Assembly (NCBI RefSeq): GCF_026151205.1
Contig: NC_087075.1
Span: 13,901,628-13,965,627 of the forward strand
Source: Bolinopsis microptera
Taxonomy: Eukaryota; Ctenophora; Tentaculata; Lobata; Bolinopsidae
Direction of reading: 5' to 3'
Length of the DNA stretch: 64,000 nucleotides
In this document: positions 23,583-34,900 of the stretch, in pieces
Layout: each line of letters starts with the position of its first letter
Position numbering within the stretch: position 1 is the first letter of the stretch
The notes under the pieces: model-generated
The model's input: the letters and a program-made list of their open reading frames with translations, nothing else
Databases searched by the model: none
What the model was told of the DNA's origin: nothing
Program-made: the position numbers and the translations under genes

Positions 23583-26500
23583 TGTATCTACGGTACTACC
23601 AACTTCAGCAGTACTGTTGATTTCCCAGATAGGTTGGTGGTTAAATTCTGGGACAGATTTCAGTCATCTCCACCTGGACTTCTCGATCATATATATATAT
23701 CGCGTGTTCATACATCTTCAGTTCCTTAACATCATGGCAAACTTTTTTATCTGCAAATTTTTCGAATCTTCTTAAAGCTAAAGATAACCAGATTCATCTC
23801 TCTGCTACGGCCCCTCCATGGAACTAATACAAGACCAGCAACTGTACCACGTCCACGTGAAGAACTTCATCTCAGACAGGCACGTCCTCACAGACTTGCT
23901 ACAAACCAAGATACTCCAGAAACACAAGATACTCAAGGAGGACAAGATGGAATCATCCTTCCGTCAGTAGTTTAACTACAATGGTATCACGGAGGAGCTG
24001 AGACGATTGATATTGAAACCATTAGCTTTAGAGTGTTTAGTGATTATTTATAAATGCTAAAATGATATTTTCTTGTGATTATTTTACTCAATTTTCACGT
24101 GCGTCATACGTGCAAGACGGAATTCTCGAATTATTAGTAAGACTAGGCCCGTGGTCACATGGAAAAAGCTAATATGATTCTTTGATCGTCAGATTTGTTT
24201 GCAACAACAAAACCGATCATAATGTCGTTCCAACAATAGGGGGGGGGGGGGGGGGGGTCCAAGGGGAACTTTGGGGAGTTTTGGGGAACTTTTTTTTGGG
24301 GAACTTCAGGAAACCTGGGGGACTTTCCCAAAGTTCCCCAAAGAATTATCAATGAAACAAATAATTTTGGGGAATTTTGGGGAACTTTTTTTTGGGGAAC
24401 TTCAGAAAGTTCCCCAAAATTCCCCAAAGTTCCCCAAAGTTCCCCAAAGTTCCCCAAAAAAATTATCATGCCTAAAAAATTATCATGCTGCAAGTATCAA
24501 CAAGTAAGTTAAGATTATACCTTATAATAACATACATGTTAACATTAATGGGTATTAATGTATATTAGAGAAATTTTGAATAATTTTGAATAATTTTGAA
24601 TAATTTTGAATAATTTTGAATAATTTTGAATAATTTTGGGGAATTTTGGGGAACTTTGGGGAGTTTTGGGGAACTTTTTTTTGGGGAACTTCAGAAATCT
24701 TGGGGGACTTTCCCAAAGTTCCCCAAAGTTCCCCTTGGACCCCCCCCCAACAATAATTGCACGTGCGCGGTTTCATTTTAGTAATTATGCAACTTACTAT
24801 TTCTCTTCTAATTTGCACGTGGGTGGTCGTGCGTGCGGAAAGAAATTTTCGAATTATAAGTAAGATGCCCTTACCATTAAAAGCGAACTCGTTCATAGGT
24901 TTGCCGGTAGGGAACTTGTATATTCTGAACCAATCTCTGGTAGCCTCCAGGTATCCTGGCATTACCCTTTCAACGTCCCTGCAAACGGAGGTTATAATCT
25001 ATAAATCGCATTCTCAATATTTATAGATCTATAGATAATATACAACATATAATCAATCATTGCACACATTTTATGGTATCAGTCAGACGTTTTATTCAAA
25101 TAAAACATGAGTCAGACGTTTTATTTAAATAAAATATGAAATAAAATACAAAATGGTACATAACATATATATAGCCCGCTCATATAATGGTTGATAAGAT
25201 GAGGACAAAGTTCTGGTTCTGAACGTGAATATTTACAATTTAAAATATATTAAAATTCCTAAGCTATGAATATATTAATTACATACCCGATATCGTTAAG
25301 CTCTCCAGCTAGAGGGTCGTTTCTATCGATGCAAATCAACTTCCAGTCAGTTTCCCCTTCGTCTATCATTGCTAGCACTCCTGTAATTGTAGATATAATT
25401 ATGTAATTGTAGATATAATTATGTAATTGTACATATAATTATGTAATTGTAGATATAATTATGTACATACAATCTTACAAGTTAAGCAGTAGATACAGGT
25501 GTTATCTACTGCCTATCATACATGGTTTGATTATTAGCGACTTTAAAATATAACTTTTGCCCGGTATTATTATTCGCTTTAAAACCCAGAAATGCGGCAG
25601 AGGTTTTTACAATAACCCAAATTACTATTTGTCGCTATTTTCACTTACCAAGTATTTTAACTTGTTTTACTTCTCCTCTCTTGGCTACACCGGCTCCAAT
25701 CTGAGATATAGTTAGTTGGAATGGAATATGGATCTGTAATGACTTTGCAGGTATTTGCCAGGTATTTACCAGGTATTTGTCAGGTATTTGCAAGGTATTT
25801 GTCAGGTATTTTCCAGGTATTTTTAGGTATTTGTCAGGTATTTGTCAGGTATTTGTCAGGTATTTGCCAGATATTTGCCAGGTATTTTTCAGGTATTTGT
25901 CAGGTATTTGCCAGCTATTCGCCAGATATTTTTCAGGTATTTGCCAGGTATTTGTCAGGTATTTGCCAGGTATTTTCCAGGTATTTTCCAGGTATTCGCC
26001 AGGTATTTGCCAGGTATTATTCAATCTATCTCACTATCAACTTAATAACACCAGAATGTGTGTGTGTCTGTGTGTCTGTGTGTAATTTCCGAACGGTTAT
26101 ACAAAAAAAAGGTAATAGTTACGGGACTGGTTTTTTCGGTATAGTGCTGACAAAACTCTGACGAAGCCCATAAGCAAATTTTATAAAAATCGGCCGGTGG
26201 TAAGTGGTTTAATTGATGATTTTGTTCCAGAAATGTGACATAAATGGATGGGAGAGAGAACGAGGAGGATAACATGTACCGTAATTAGTTTAGCCCCACG
26301 TAATACTATAAGCTTAGAGCTCACTCTTGCGGCCGCTTTGTTTCAACTGTAGGGAGATTTCATACTTTCATAAGACAGCGTTATGCGTGATATCAAATAT
26401 ATAATGCGGTTGTATACTTTTACATTGCAACTGTGACAGTTAAGTCCCGGCCGAAGGCACGGGTTACACTAGTATTATTATAATATGTGATACAAATGTG

Positions 26501-28512
26501 AAGCTCAAGCGTATGAACCATCAATACTTATCAATATTTTCTCAATATCAAATTCGAAAACGTTTAATCTAATCACGTGATATCATAATATTCAACTTAC
26601 CTCCACAGCATCCAAAGGATCGTCGTCACCCTTAGCTTTAGTGTTAGCATCAACGTGGGCGGGGTCCTCCCAGGTCTGAGATAATAAATTCGTTAATGAC
26701 ATACTATACTTATCAGTAAATAATAACCAGATTTTCTGCAGATTCAGAATTCTCAAAACTACTACGTGTTCAGATTCCTGTTCAGATACCTTGCGACAAC
26801 ATGGTATCAATAAAACTGACATATAATTTGAAATTCCACTATATTATATATAATATTATGAACAGCTATCCTAGATTGTGAGTCACGGTTTTAACAAATC
26901 ACAATTTATAACTCTTTAAAACCGTGACCATGTCACGTGTCTAAACCGTGACCATGTCACATGTCTAAACCGTGACCATATCACGTGTCTAAACCGTGAC
27001 CATGTCACGTGTCTAAAGCGTGACCATGTCACGTGTCTAAAGCGTGACCATGTCACGTGTCTAAACCGTGACCATGTCACGTGTCTAAACCGTGACCATG
27101 TCACGTGTCTAAACCGTGACCATGTCACTAGTTAAAAAGGTGACCATGTCACGTGTCTAAACCGTGACCATGTCACGTGTCTAAACCGTGACCATGTCAC
27201 GTGTCTAAACCGTGACCATGTCACGTGTCTAAACCGTGACCATGTCACGTGTCTAAACCGTGACCATGTCACGTGTCTAAACCGTGACCATGTCATGTGT
27301 CTAAACCGTGACCATGTCACGTGTTAAAAAGGTGACCATGTCACGTGACCGACCTGAGGGATAGCTCCGTAGTTCCAGATGTACCCGTGGTAAGGAAACA
27401 CGTTGTTAACAAACCGCAGCTTACCTGATAGATTGTAAAAATGTATTCACAGTGAAACAATTCAGAGCTTTTAATGAAATGTGTCCGTTTGAATATGTGA
27501 TTATCCCGGGAAATTTTATTTTCTATTTATTATTAATTTTAATAATTGATAGTTAAAAATATTTTTTATTTATCTAAATTACCTTTCTTGATATCCTGTT
27601 TGATGGGGTTGAGTGGTTCGTCTTTACTAATCTCCATTTTAGCGTTAGTCCAGCGAGGAATCTCTACCACCATGTTGCAATCTGAAGTAATTAATAAATT
27701 TTAATAATTAACAAGTTAATGATAATAATAATAATAAATTGAAATTTAATAACACCGCTTTTACGATACAACTTATACTCAGCAGTGTTTAAACTACTTC
27801 TCCCAGAAAATAACTTGAATACTAGATAAGCAGTCTGGAGTAATTAATAAATAAATAATTAATCGATTAATTAATAAATAAGTTCTTGTTACATGGATGG
27901 TAAATAAACAAATAAAAGATAAAGTAAAATTCGATACAGCTTTTATAAATAGATACTTAATTCAATAAAAGTAATAAATGTTAGAAGTTATTTATTTATT
28001 TATCAATATCTAATCATTAATTTCATTAATGTCTCTAACTAACACTGCTGGGAATCGTCAGAGTTTAAGGGGGAGATAGCAGCTCCATTCTTAGTCGATT
28101 AATTAGTGATTAACTAATTAGTAATTAATTAATTATAATTAACTTACACTGCTGAGAATCGTCAGCGTAAAGGGGTATATCGTGGAAGGGGGAGATAGCA
28201 GCTCCATTCTTAGTCGATTAATTAGTGATTAACTAATTAGTAATTATTTAATTATAATTAACTTACACTGCTGAGAATCGTCAGCGTAAAGGGGTATATC
28301 GTGGAAGGGGGAGATAGCAGCTCCATTCTTAGTCGATTAATTAGTGATTAACTAATTAGTAATTATTTAATTATAATTAACTTACACTGCTGAGAATCGT
28401 CAGCGTAAAGGGGTATATCGTGGAAGGGGGAGATAGCAGCTCCATCCTTATTAGTGTAGAATATCCTGTAGTCTAGTGTGTTGGGAGTACCACGTTCTAC
28501 TGCACTGTACAT
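18105..28512 (-). CDS. Soluble inorganic pyrophosphatase, copy A (nine coding exons)
   Basis: Family I inorganic pyrophosphatase, which hydrolyses PPi to two phosphates with Mg2+ and drives biosynthesis forward in the cytosol. Coding exons on the minus strand: 28512-28386, 27681-27583, 27424-27354, 26675-26601, 25700-25649, 25380-25287, 24978-24875, 18544-18403 and 18231-18105. They sum to 891 nt (296 residues), phases match at every junction, and all introns are GT-AG. Landmarks in order: [50 protein letters not shown] (family signature), [23 protein letters not shown] and GKPMNEFAF. All expected metal- and phosphate-binding residues are present. The start ATG is tentative: an acceptor-like TTTTGTAG just upstream suggests a 5' exon. 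Exon 3 has an unusual donor (CAG|GTCGGT). The last-but-one intron is 6.3 kb and contains a receptor pseudogene. Confidence 0.93.
18961..20995. mobile_element. TTAA-flanked inverted-repeat DNA element, non-autonomous
   Basis: About 2.0 kb in an intron of pyrophosphatase copy A. The ends are inverted repeats, TTAAAGGACCAGTTAACTGA at the left and its complement TCAGTTAACTGGTCCTTTAA at the right. Inner inverted similarity extends further in (GACGTCATAAAGTCCCTC near 19115 and its complement near 20840). TTAA at both ends is what piggyBac-type insertion leaves. There is no transposase frame. The interior has three diverged direct repeats (near 20380, 20540 and 20700) around AGTTATTGAGCAACA-like text. 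Confidence 0.75.
21274..21438. mobile_element. Putative small inverted-repeat element
   Basis: Imperfect terminal inverted repeats: AACCCCCATTTACCAC at the left, and TGGTAAATCGAAGTTTACTG at the right. Internal GGTAAAT motifs repeat. This is a MITE-like remnant with no coding capacity; boundaries are approximate. Confidence 0.4.
22008..23205 (+). mobile_element. ORF1-bearing LINE-type insertion within the GPCR
   Basis: About 1.2 kb inserted in the second intracellular loop of the receptor pseudogene. It contains one long frame (see the ORF1 entry), a 3' segment of about 215 bp, and a short A-run (AAAAAAAA) near 23191, typical of target-primed retrotransposition. No endonuclease or reverse transcriptase follows. 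I could not find a clean target-site duplication, so the exact ends are estimates. Confidence 0.65.
22069..22977 (+). CDS. LINE ORF1-like protein, intact 302 residues
   Basis: Resembles the ORF1 nucleic-acid-binding protein of CR1/L2/L1-type LINEs. The N-terminal third is helical. Residues about 100-140 form a coiled coil ([17 protein letters not shown]). A Lys/Glu-rich stretch follows ([16 protein letters not shown]). The RRM-like core then starts at [17 protein letters not shown] (about 194-210), with VSCCRMGRT and KPIKFTL, and the C-terminal segment [17 protein letters not shown]. It is uninterrupted, unlike every other retroelement frame in the window, so the insertion may be fairly recent. 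Start could be the first or the second ATG (22069 or 22078). Confidence 0.75.
   Translation: MYIMVNKYLENLDNEIALNYSTLKFRSMYAEQILGAQIMLLNDMRQAAGVQKSNVLRKETLNKPQITKATLCDWMETFIDILDSYCSPLLFSATKLQDEIDQLKDEKIADQNTVIKLQGQLLEKKSEDLTSVQTTVKSELKAWSSVVKNSCSKALAPKKMKAALKRASEEEDRSQNLVIYGLPEKSEEILEKRVLEVLENIDEKPRIVSCCRMGRTVSDGGPAVKPIKFTLSGSDHVRQVLSKARKLREVEGYDSVYISPDRSAEQRAAFRKLVLEVKQKRELEPQRVHVIRNNKIVSSEKD
23529..23582. repeat. GA-rich microsatellite
   Basis: Imperfect (GAGAGA)n tract between the end of the TM5 remnant and downstream unique sequence. It sits where TM6 coding would be expected. Confidence 0.9.
24239..24748. mobile_element. G-tract inverted-repeat element with 7-8 bp target duplication
   Basis: A 510-bp element that starts with a run of 18 G followed by TCCAAGGGGAACTTTGGGG, and ends with the complement, CCCCAAAGTTCCCCTTGGAC plus a run of C. 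It is flanked by AACAATA (24232-24238 and 24749-24755); with the adjacent C the duplication could be 8 bp, as for hAT-type elements. The interior is built from many short GGGGAACTT and CCCCAAAGTT blocks in both orientations, and an 11-bp AATAATTTTGA array (about 24573-24637). No coding capacity. Confidence 0.8.
25382..25464. repeat. 20-bp tandem repeat, four units
   Basis: Four nearly identical copies of ATGTAATTGTAGATATAATT directly upstream (gene sense) of the acceptor of copy A exon 6. The acceptor sequence itself (ACAATTACAG) lies inside the first unit. Confidence 0.85.
25748..26018. repeat. 11-bp tandem array, about 24 units
   Basis: An array of CAGGTATTTGC-type 11-mers with variants in two positions (TTGCC, TTGTC, TTTCC). 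Open frames across it are products of the repeat ([14 protein letters not shown]) and I do not call them genes. It lies in an intron of pyrophosphatase copy A. Confidence 0.9.
26057..26083. repeat. TG-rich microsatellite
   Basis: (TGTGTGTC)n tract immediately after the 11-bp array. Confidence 0.8.
26912..27346. repeat. 24-bp minisatellite, about 18 units
   Basis: Tandem copies of a 24-bp unit made of GTGTCTAAACC plus GTGACCATGTCAC. Most units are identical; variants include AAGCG for AACCG and two units shortened around GTTAAAAAGG. Because 24 is divisible by three, open frames encoding repeated TWSRFRHV run through it on the minus strand, but these are repeat artefacts. The right edge lies within about 10 bases of the donor of copy A exon 3. 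Confidence 0.95.
28038..28385 (-). repeat. 119-bp tandem duplication of the exon 1 end and its splice donor
   Basis: Three further copies (28262-28380, 28143-28261, and a shortened degenerate one about 28038-28142) of a 119-bp segment that begins in the 3' part of copy A exon 1. Each full copy holds the last 20 or so codons ([16 protein letters not shown]) and the donor CAGT|GTAAGT, followed by an AT-rich intron start. The authentic exon is the outermost copy at 28386-28512. Confidence 0.9.
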
Positions 28513-31500
28513 CCTGAGCCCCTACAAAACGATAGTAATTAGTTAATTGGAAAGTGGGTGCTTAATTAATTAGTTAATAGATTAGTAATAACATCGTCAA
28601 TTGATTAATGAGATTAATGAGATATAGTTATTCAATCGATTGAGATAATTATAATTATGTGAAATCTACCAGGGGGCTCAGAATTCAAAGAAAATTTTAA
28701 TAAATCAGTCAGAATATTATATTCGTTAATTCAAAACTGAGCTGTGTATGAATAAAAAATGTTTAATCAGTTCCTAAATTTTGAAAAATTATTTTGAAAA
28801 AAGTGGCAGAATGGCAAATTTTAATATCGCCTCAATCTAACATTCAACATTCAAGTTGAACTAAGTTTTTAAATCACATACAAGATCGAGTAGGTACGAC
28901 TTTAAATATAAAACATTATTGCATCACAACCTATTATTATATTATAACAATTCCGTATTAGAACATTAATTAATCTTGTGTAACATTCTAAGATTGAGAT
29001 GGTATCCGATAGAGCACCAACGAAGGAAGACATTATAAGATAAAATCAGAATAAGCCAATAAGCAGAGACACTACGATTGATTGGGGATTGGTTGATTAA
29101 TCGGGTTCAAATGTTTAGAATCAGGTTTAAAAACAAGCATGGTCTCCGTTGATACAGGACGACGAAATGAAAACAAGTAATATCTAATATCATTTATTGA
29201 ACGATTGCAGGCAGGCAGGCAACTTAATGATCTTAGAATTTGGCCACTCTTAAAAATTCTGCGATACGGCCAGTAATACAGACAAAAAATGAAAATACTT
29301 ATCATAACAATTAATATTATCATAAGAAATTCTCAAATCAGTACCCTGTCTCAAACCATAACAAACAAGCATAACAATTATATTATTATCTAACGTTACG
29401 ACAAATAATTACCTTAAAAACGGACAAGAGAGGAGGGTATCTGAATGTGGAGGCAATTTGTCTACTACAACATCCTAACATCCTACTGCAATGGTTTACA
29501 GGTAAAACACACAGTTTAAGCAGTATTATATCGTAATTCGTATAATGTACTATTATATAATATATAATATTATATAGATGCCATTGTGGAGTAAGTGGTC
29601 TCCTGCATCTTTTCTGTCTCGAGATGGTGAAAAAACATAGGCATGCAACCTGCAATGTGAAGGTGATTGCAGCCCTTACGGAAGACTATAAGGTCTTCAT
29701 TTTCCATAGCAGTTATATTATTATATTGTAAGGTAGAAGATAACATTGAATTATGCAAATTACAATATGACATATGTTACAAAATAACATTATCTCTTCT
29801 CTTTTTCTCTTACATAACATTATTAGAATGATCAAGATGAAGCAGAGATGTTTTTCATCTAGTCAAGATTTTCGTTAACTTCATGACCTGGTGAGGATAC
29901 AGAGATGGGTAGTATTGATTGTATACATACATCATACTAGTACATTAATACATTAACTTATTATAATGTATAACCATGTACAAAATGTTTTGTGTATTAA
30001 TGCTTTTCATACAAAGTTACAACGAATTCTTCATGTAGTGCATCCTGGGTTTGGACAGGATATGCCCGCTTAAAATACTTCCATCACGTTACATTACATA
30101 ATTCTCAATAAATGTAATAGATTTGTAGTGTTGTAATTAGTTTAAAACCTGACTGAAATTAGATTATATTTTACAAACAGCACCAGGTCAGATAACGGCC
30201 CATGTAGTACTTTAAGGAGGAGCCCTCACACAACACCCATTTGAAAACATTCCATCTTGACCGGTGTTATTTCATACAGCGGTGGGTAGAAGTAAAAAAC
30301 CTTAAATTGGTAACCTTGTTACCTGCACAAGAAAAATTCTAACTGCATATCCACATTTTTTGTGTTCAACAAACTGATATGAATCCTATCTGGACAAAAT
30401 GTTGTGTTGTCTGCACACTAAACTTTGGGTTGTGAGAGTACAACAGCTGTTGTGGCATGCGACTATAAAACACTACTATTATTAACGATAATTACTTTAG
30501 CAACTACGCACAAAACATCACACAAAACATCGCACAAAAGATCGCACAAAAGATCTAAATTATAATGCAAAAGTAAGCAACACCAGCGCAACAAGTAACT
30601 TAAAGAAAATTACCAGGCCTGGTATAAGTTCATCACCAAAACATGTGTACGAACACATTATACCTTTTATGGAAAAGCTAGCGACTTCTTGTTCACAGTT
30701 ATTGGTTTATTCCAGAACTTTATACCTGCCCAAGTTCGTAATATACATTATATATTACAGTGAAGCCCCGATTTAGGAGTTGCGGTGAAAGGAAAAAACC
30801 GTGCAGCCCGACTCAATTATTTAATTTAATTAATAAATAATAAACCGGTAAACCTAGGTTAGATGACGAGTGTATCAAATTACAAGGTGCTCCATTTTAT
30901 ACATTGCACAATAAGAGATGTTAAAACAATTCGTGTCAATATTATTATTGCAAGGAAGAGGAACAGAACAGACTATCACGGTACCAACACTGACACGTAA
31001 AGGCCCACAACCCAAGAAAGACAAACAACAAAACAGAAAGTTAAGATATCTGATCATGTAATGGAGTTAATCTAATTCTGATATACAGTGCGTGTGGTCC
31101 GAGTGTAAGCTTGGTGTGGGAAGTTACACGTCACCCTCCCACCTACTTACAGTAGGGTATTGTTATGTGAACAACGTTTCATGGTTACACTGCTATGGTG
31201 TATCGGGCTTATTCAATATAGCGAATCCAATGTTCGGCCTCGAGATGTAATGAAAATATCGCCAAACTTTTAAGGAGTTTCGTCAAATGTTGTCCGGCAG
31301 GTAAATTGATAAAATGAACACTGGAAATGTTTCTTTTCCCTCCCATGACAATGACCACATAAACTGTGTTCTCGTAGACTGTACCCGTCAATTAACTACT
31401 GTGAAGGATTTGAAAACTGATTCTTCTTGTTGAATCTCGCTTTTGCCAATAGGAATCTGATCTGAATCCTCTGGTTCATGAACTTCAACAAAATTCAAAT

Positions 31501-31936
31501 TATTCAGTTTTTACTTTAATTCGACCTAACTAACAGTTCATCACTTTTCTGAGGTTTTTAAAAAATATCACAACCAGAATAAAAAGTGGAAGCTGGAGTC
31601 AACACAGTTTTTAAATTAGAAAAATAAATCAATTAAATTTACAATAAATGAGATTAACAATGAATAGATTGTAAAATTGTTTTACTAGATAATTTAACGA
31701 TTAAAATTTAGACAATTAAATAAATTAAAATTAAATTTGAGTGAATCAAATCTTATCTGAAACGCTATAAATCTTCAAATTCAAGTATTTTTTAAATTAT
31801 TTCAATAAAACGCAGCAGAAGAGATCAGTACAAAACTTCTATACAACATGATAAAGTTCATCAAACATAGTATAGAAGTTCTGTTCTAATATTTTCTAAA
31901 TACCACAGCCTGCAATCTCTTTCTACTTCTAACATA
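28513..31936. other. Region between the two pyrophosphatase genes
   Basis: About 3.4 kb, AT-rich, no supported gene. Being upstream of copy A and downstream of copy B it should contain copy A's promoter and 5' exon, which I cannot locate. A motif near 30770-30800 (ACAGTGAAGCCCCGATTTAG) looks like the end of a small transposon but no partner end was found. Confidence 0.4.
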
Positions 31937-34900
31937 TCAATTATTCCCAAGACTACAAAGTGGCAGAACTGGCAGCGCCTCCCCCACTTCATCGCTCACT
32001 GCATCGCAGACCGGTTCACTAACAGTTCTCTTCACAAAGGACACGTGCTGCACAGATTCGGGAGGAGGGACACGTGCGTCCGGGTTATAACGAGGGTTTG
32101 ATTTCAGGATCTCGCGAGCTTCTTTCTTGCTGAGATTATTTATTTGTGTGAAAGTTACATTGAGGTTTATTAATAACAGCAGACGTGTTTATAAAGTTTG
32201 TAAACTTTGAGGAGCGTATGATTTAAAATAATATTATCGTGCCACTAACCACACCATTTCCCATTTAATGAATTACTCTAACCTGATATGCCAAGGCGAA
32301 TTATTAATACTGGTATTTTCTGTCATTATTTTCCCTTTTGTTGTCCTGGATACCAGCTCTTTCCACTTCTTGTGTGTTTTCTTTAGTAATTTCTCTGTGA
32401 ACTCTCTTCCTTGCCACTCTCCTGCATCACGATTTTAGTTAATTAGCAACCAATTTTCATTAATCAGTTACCTTGAAATGCAATGGATCATCATATATCA
32501 TTATAATATGTATATTGTATAAATATAAAATCTACTAAAACAATATCAAAATATCGATTTCTCTCATTAAGAAGTGGTGCACGTTTATAACCGTTTTAAG
32601 AGTGTTCAGATTTTTAAAGGAATTTTGGGTTTTACTAACTTTTTACAATTTCTAGGGCTTATGTCACTGAAGATGACGCCTTGCAACATGTTTGACGATA
32701 GCCTGTAGATTGATAGTTTGATCTCAGTATTTACAACAATTCATCTAGTTTGATTGATTCAAAGGGAAACAAATTCCTCTGCACCATGGTGATATTGTTA
32801 AAAACAATATGTTCACACAAGATTTATACAGATAAATGCTGACACCTGACACTAATTCAAACCGTATAAAATGGCATGATAAATCACTTCAATCGGTACA
32901 GTATCTTGAAATATCCTCACCTTCAAACCCAAAAACATTGTATTTTCCTCCACGAGGGACTTTGTAATTTCTGAAGAAGTCTCTAGAAGCTGCAAGAAGC
33001 CCTGGCATCTCGTTTTCAACATCTCTGTTAAGTGTTAATTAATTAATTAAAGCAAATATATTTGTTTATTACAGCTAATTGATTGATTTAAAGATAAATG
33101 GAGGTTAACTGGTTTAGGAGCATAATAACAGCTCAGCTGACTAAATAATGACCTTGGTTTTAAAAAGTGTTTACTACTATAAATTGTACTAGCAAGCAAT
33201 GAACATTTTATTATTCATTAATAGTTGACTTACTGGATATCATTGAGAGAGTCAGCCATAGGATCGGTAATATCAATACTCATGATCTTCCAATCAGTTT
33301 CTCCCCCATCAATCAAGGCAATAACTCCCAGTATCTTCACTTGTTTTATCTCACCAACATACCCAACATTACGACCAATCTGTTACATAACATTAAATCA
33401 TTATTTACTTCCTGACCCCTCAAAACTAAAATAAATTGGGCAGCATACCCTTAAAGGTAAAGTAACACGAAGAAGGAGATAGTGACTGTTTTTACTTATA
33501 ATATCATTCCACAAAAGTTCTATTTATAAAGGATAGTTAAAATCAGCGCCCAAGTCTAATCTTTGACAAATAACTAAATGTCAAAACTGAAGTTTCTTTA
33601 TGACACAGTTTTCACAGATCACATTTGTGCTGTACCCACCTCGACAACATCAACAGGATCGTTATCACCTCCAACCCCAGTGTTTGGGTCAACATACTCC
33701 GGATCTTCCCATGTCTGTGGAATAGCTCCATAGTTCCACATGTAACCATGATAAGGGAACAAATTGCTGACATATCTCAGTGTGTTTACTCCATCTGTAG
33801 TTTGGAGTAGTGTTCAGTGATACAGTTGATAACTATCATAAATTGAACTTATGTTATCTTAATATATATCTTAGATTTTAAACTTATACTAGTATAAGTT
33901 TAAAATCTAAGATATATAGTAAGATAACATAAGTTCAATTTATGAGGTTTCGAACCGGTAGTAGCCCTTTTTAGTGACAACTGACAGCATTATGTAGTGA
34001 CAAACCAACTGCAATATTACAAATTCATGACATTTTCAACAAAAGTTTGACTTCTTACTTATTACTCATGCAATGAATCAGAAGCTTTACCATATATTTT
34101 GGTATCTTGAATGATGGGGTTCAATGTTTCCTCCTTGGTAATTTCGTTCTTTGCATTACTCCATCTTGGCATCTCTACCACCATGTTGTATACTGAAATG
34201 TTAAGAAAACTCATCAGTCAATAATTAAAATATATATCAGTACACGCTACAAATGTGGTAAATTACAGGACCAGTACTGTTCATCAAGATCATTACAATT
34301 TAATTTAAATCATTAGAATTAGTAGTCGTAGAATCAAACCATAGTATAGAAGTACTAATAGTAAAAGTCAAATCTCAATTTCTTACCTCCATCCACAACT
34401 TTAAAGGGAATGTCATGAAAGGGAGAGATAGGCACACCATCTAGTAAGGGGAAAAGTGGCATTCCGTTGGATTTGAATGTTCACAAGGATTTCTCAACGG
34501 AATATGGTAGTTAGGACCCCTACGAACATAATTAGACTTGTTGCCAATTTTGTATCTCAACGGAAACACCACTTTTACCACTTTTTACCACCTTTGTACC
34601 ACTTTTCTGGTTTGCCAAATATCTTTAGTTGTGAACGTCGTAGAAGGCTGAAAATTAACCTAGAATGTTTATCTTATCAAGGAGTAAAACTTTTGTATCA
34701 AAAAATTTTTACATTGGACAATCAGCTAATTGGATAATTACCAATTAGTTAATCACCAAAAAAAGTGAAAATTGTTTATTGGCTCAAAATGATTGAAATC
34801 GTTTGAAACACGGAGAAATGTAGTTTTTAGAAAAACTTCAAAAATTTTTCACTCAAAATTTTTTTTCGAGACTTCAAAAAAAAGTTTGAAAATTTGAAAA

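Noticed and set aside
24155..24962. Frames encoding repeated [15 protein letters not shown] peptides
   Set aside because: They are translations of the G-tract inverted-repeat element. Only the stretch 24875-24978 on the minus strand is a real pyrophosphatase exon.
25721..26161. Open frames rich in [10 protein letters not shown] repeats
   Set aside because: All three frames of an 11-bp tandem repeat are open; composition reflects the repeat.
26916..27320. Open frames with repeated TWSRFRHV
   Set aside because: Produced by a 24-bp minisatellite whose period is a multiple of three; no start context or independent coding signal.
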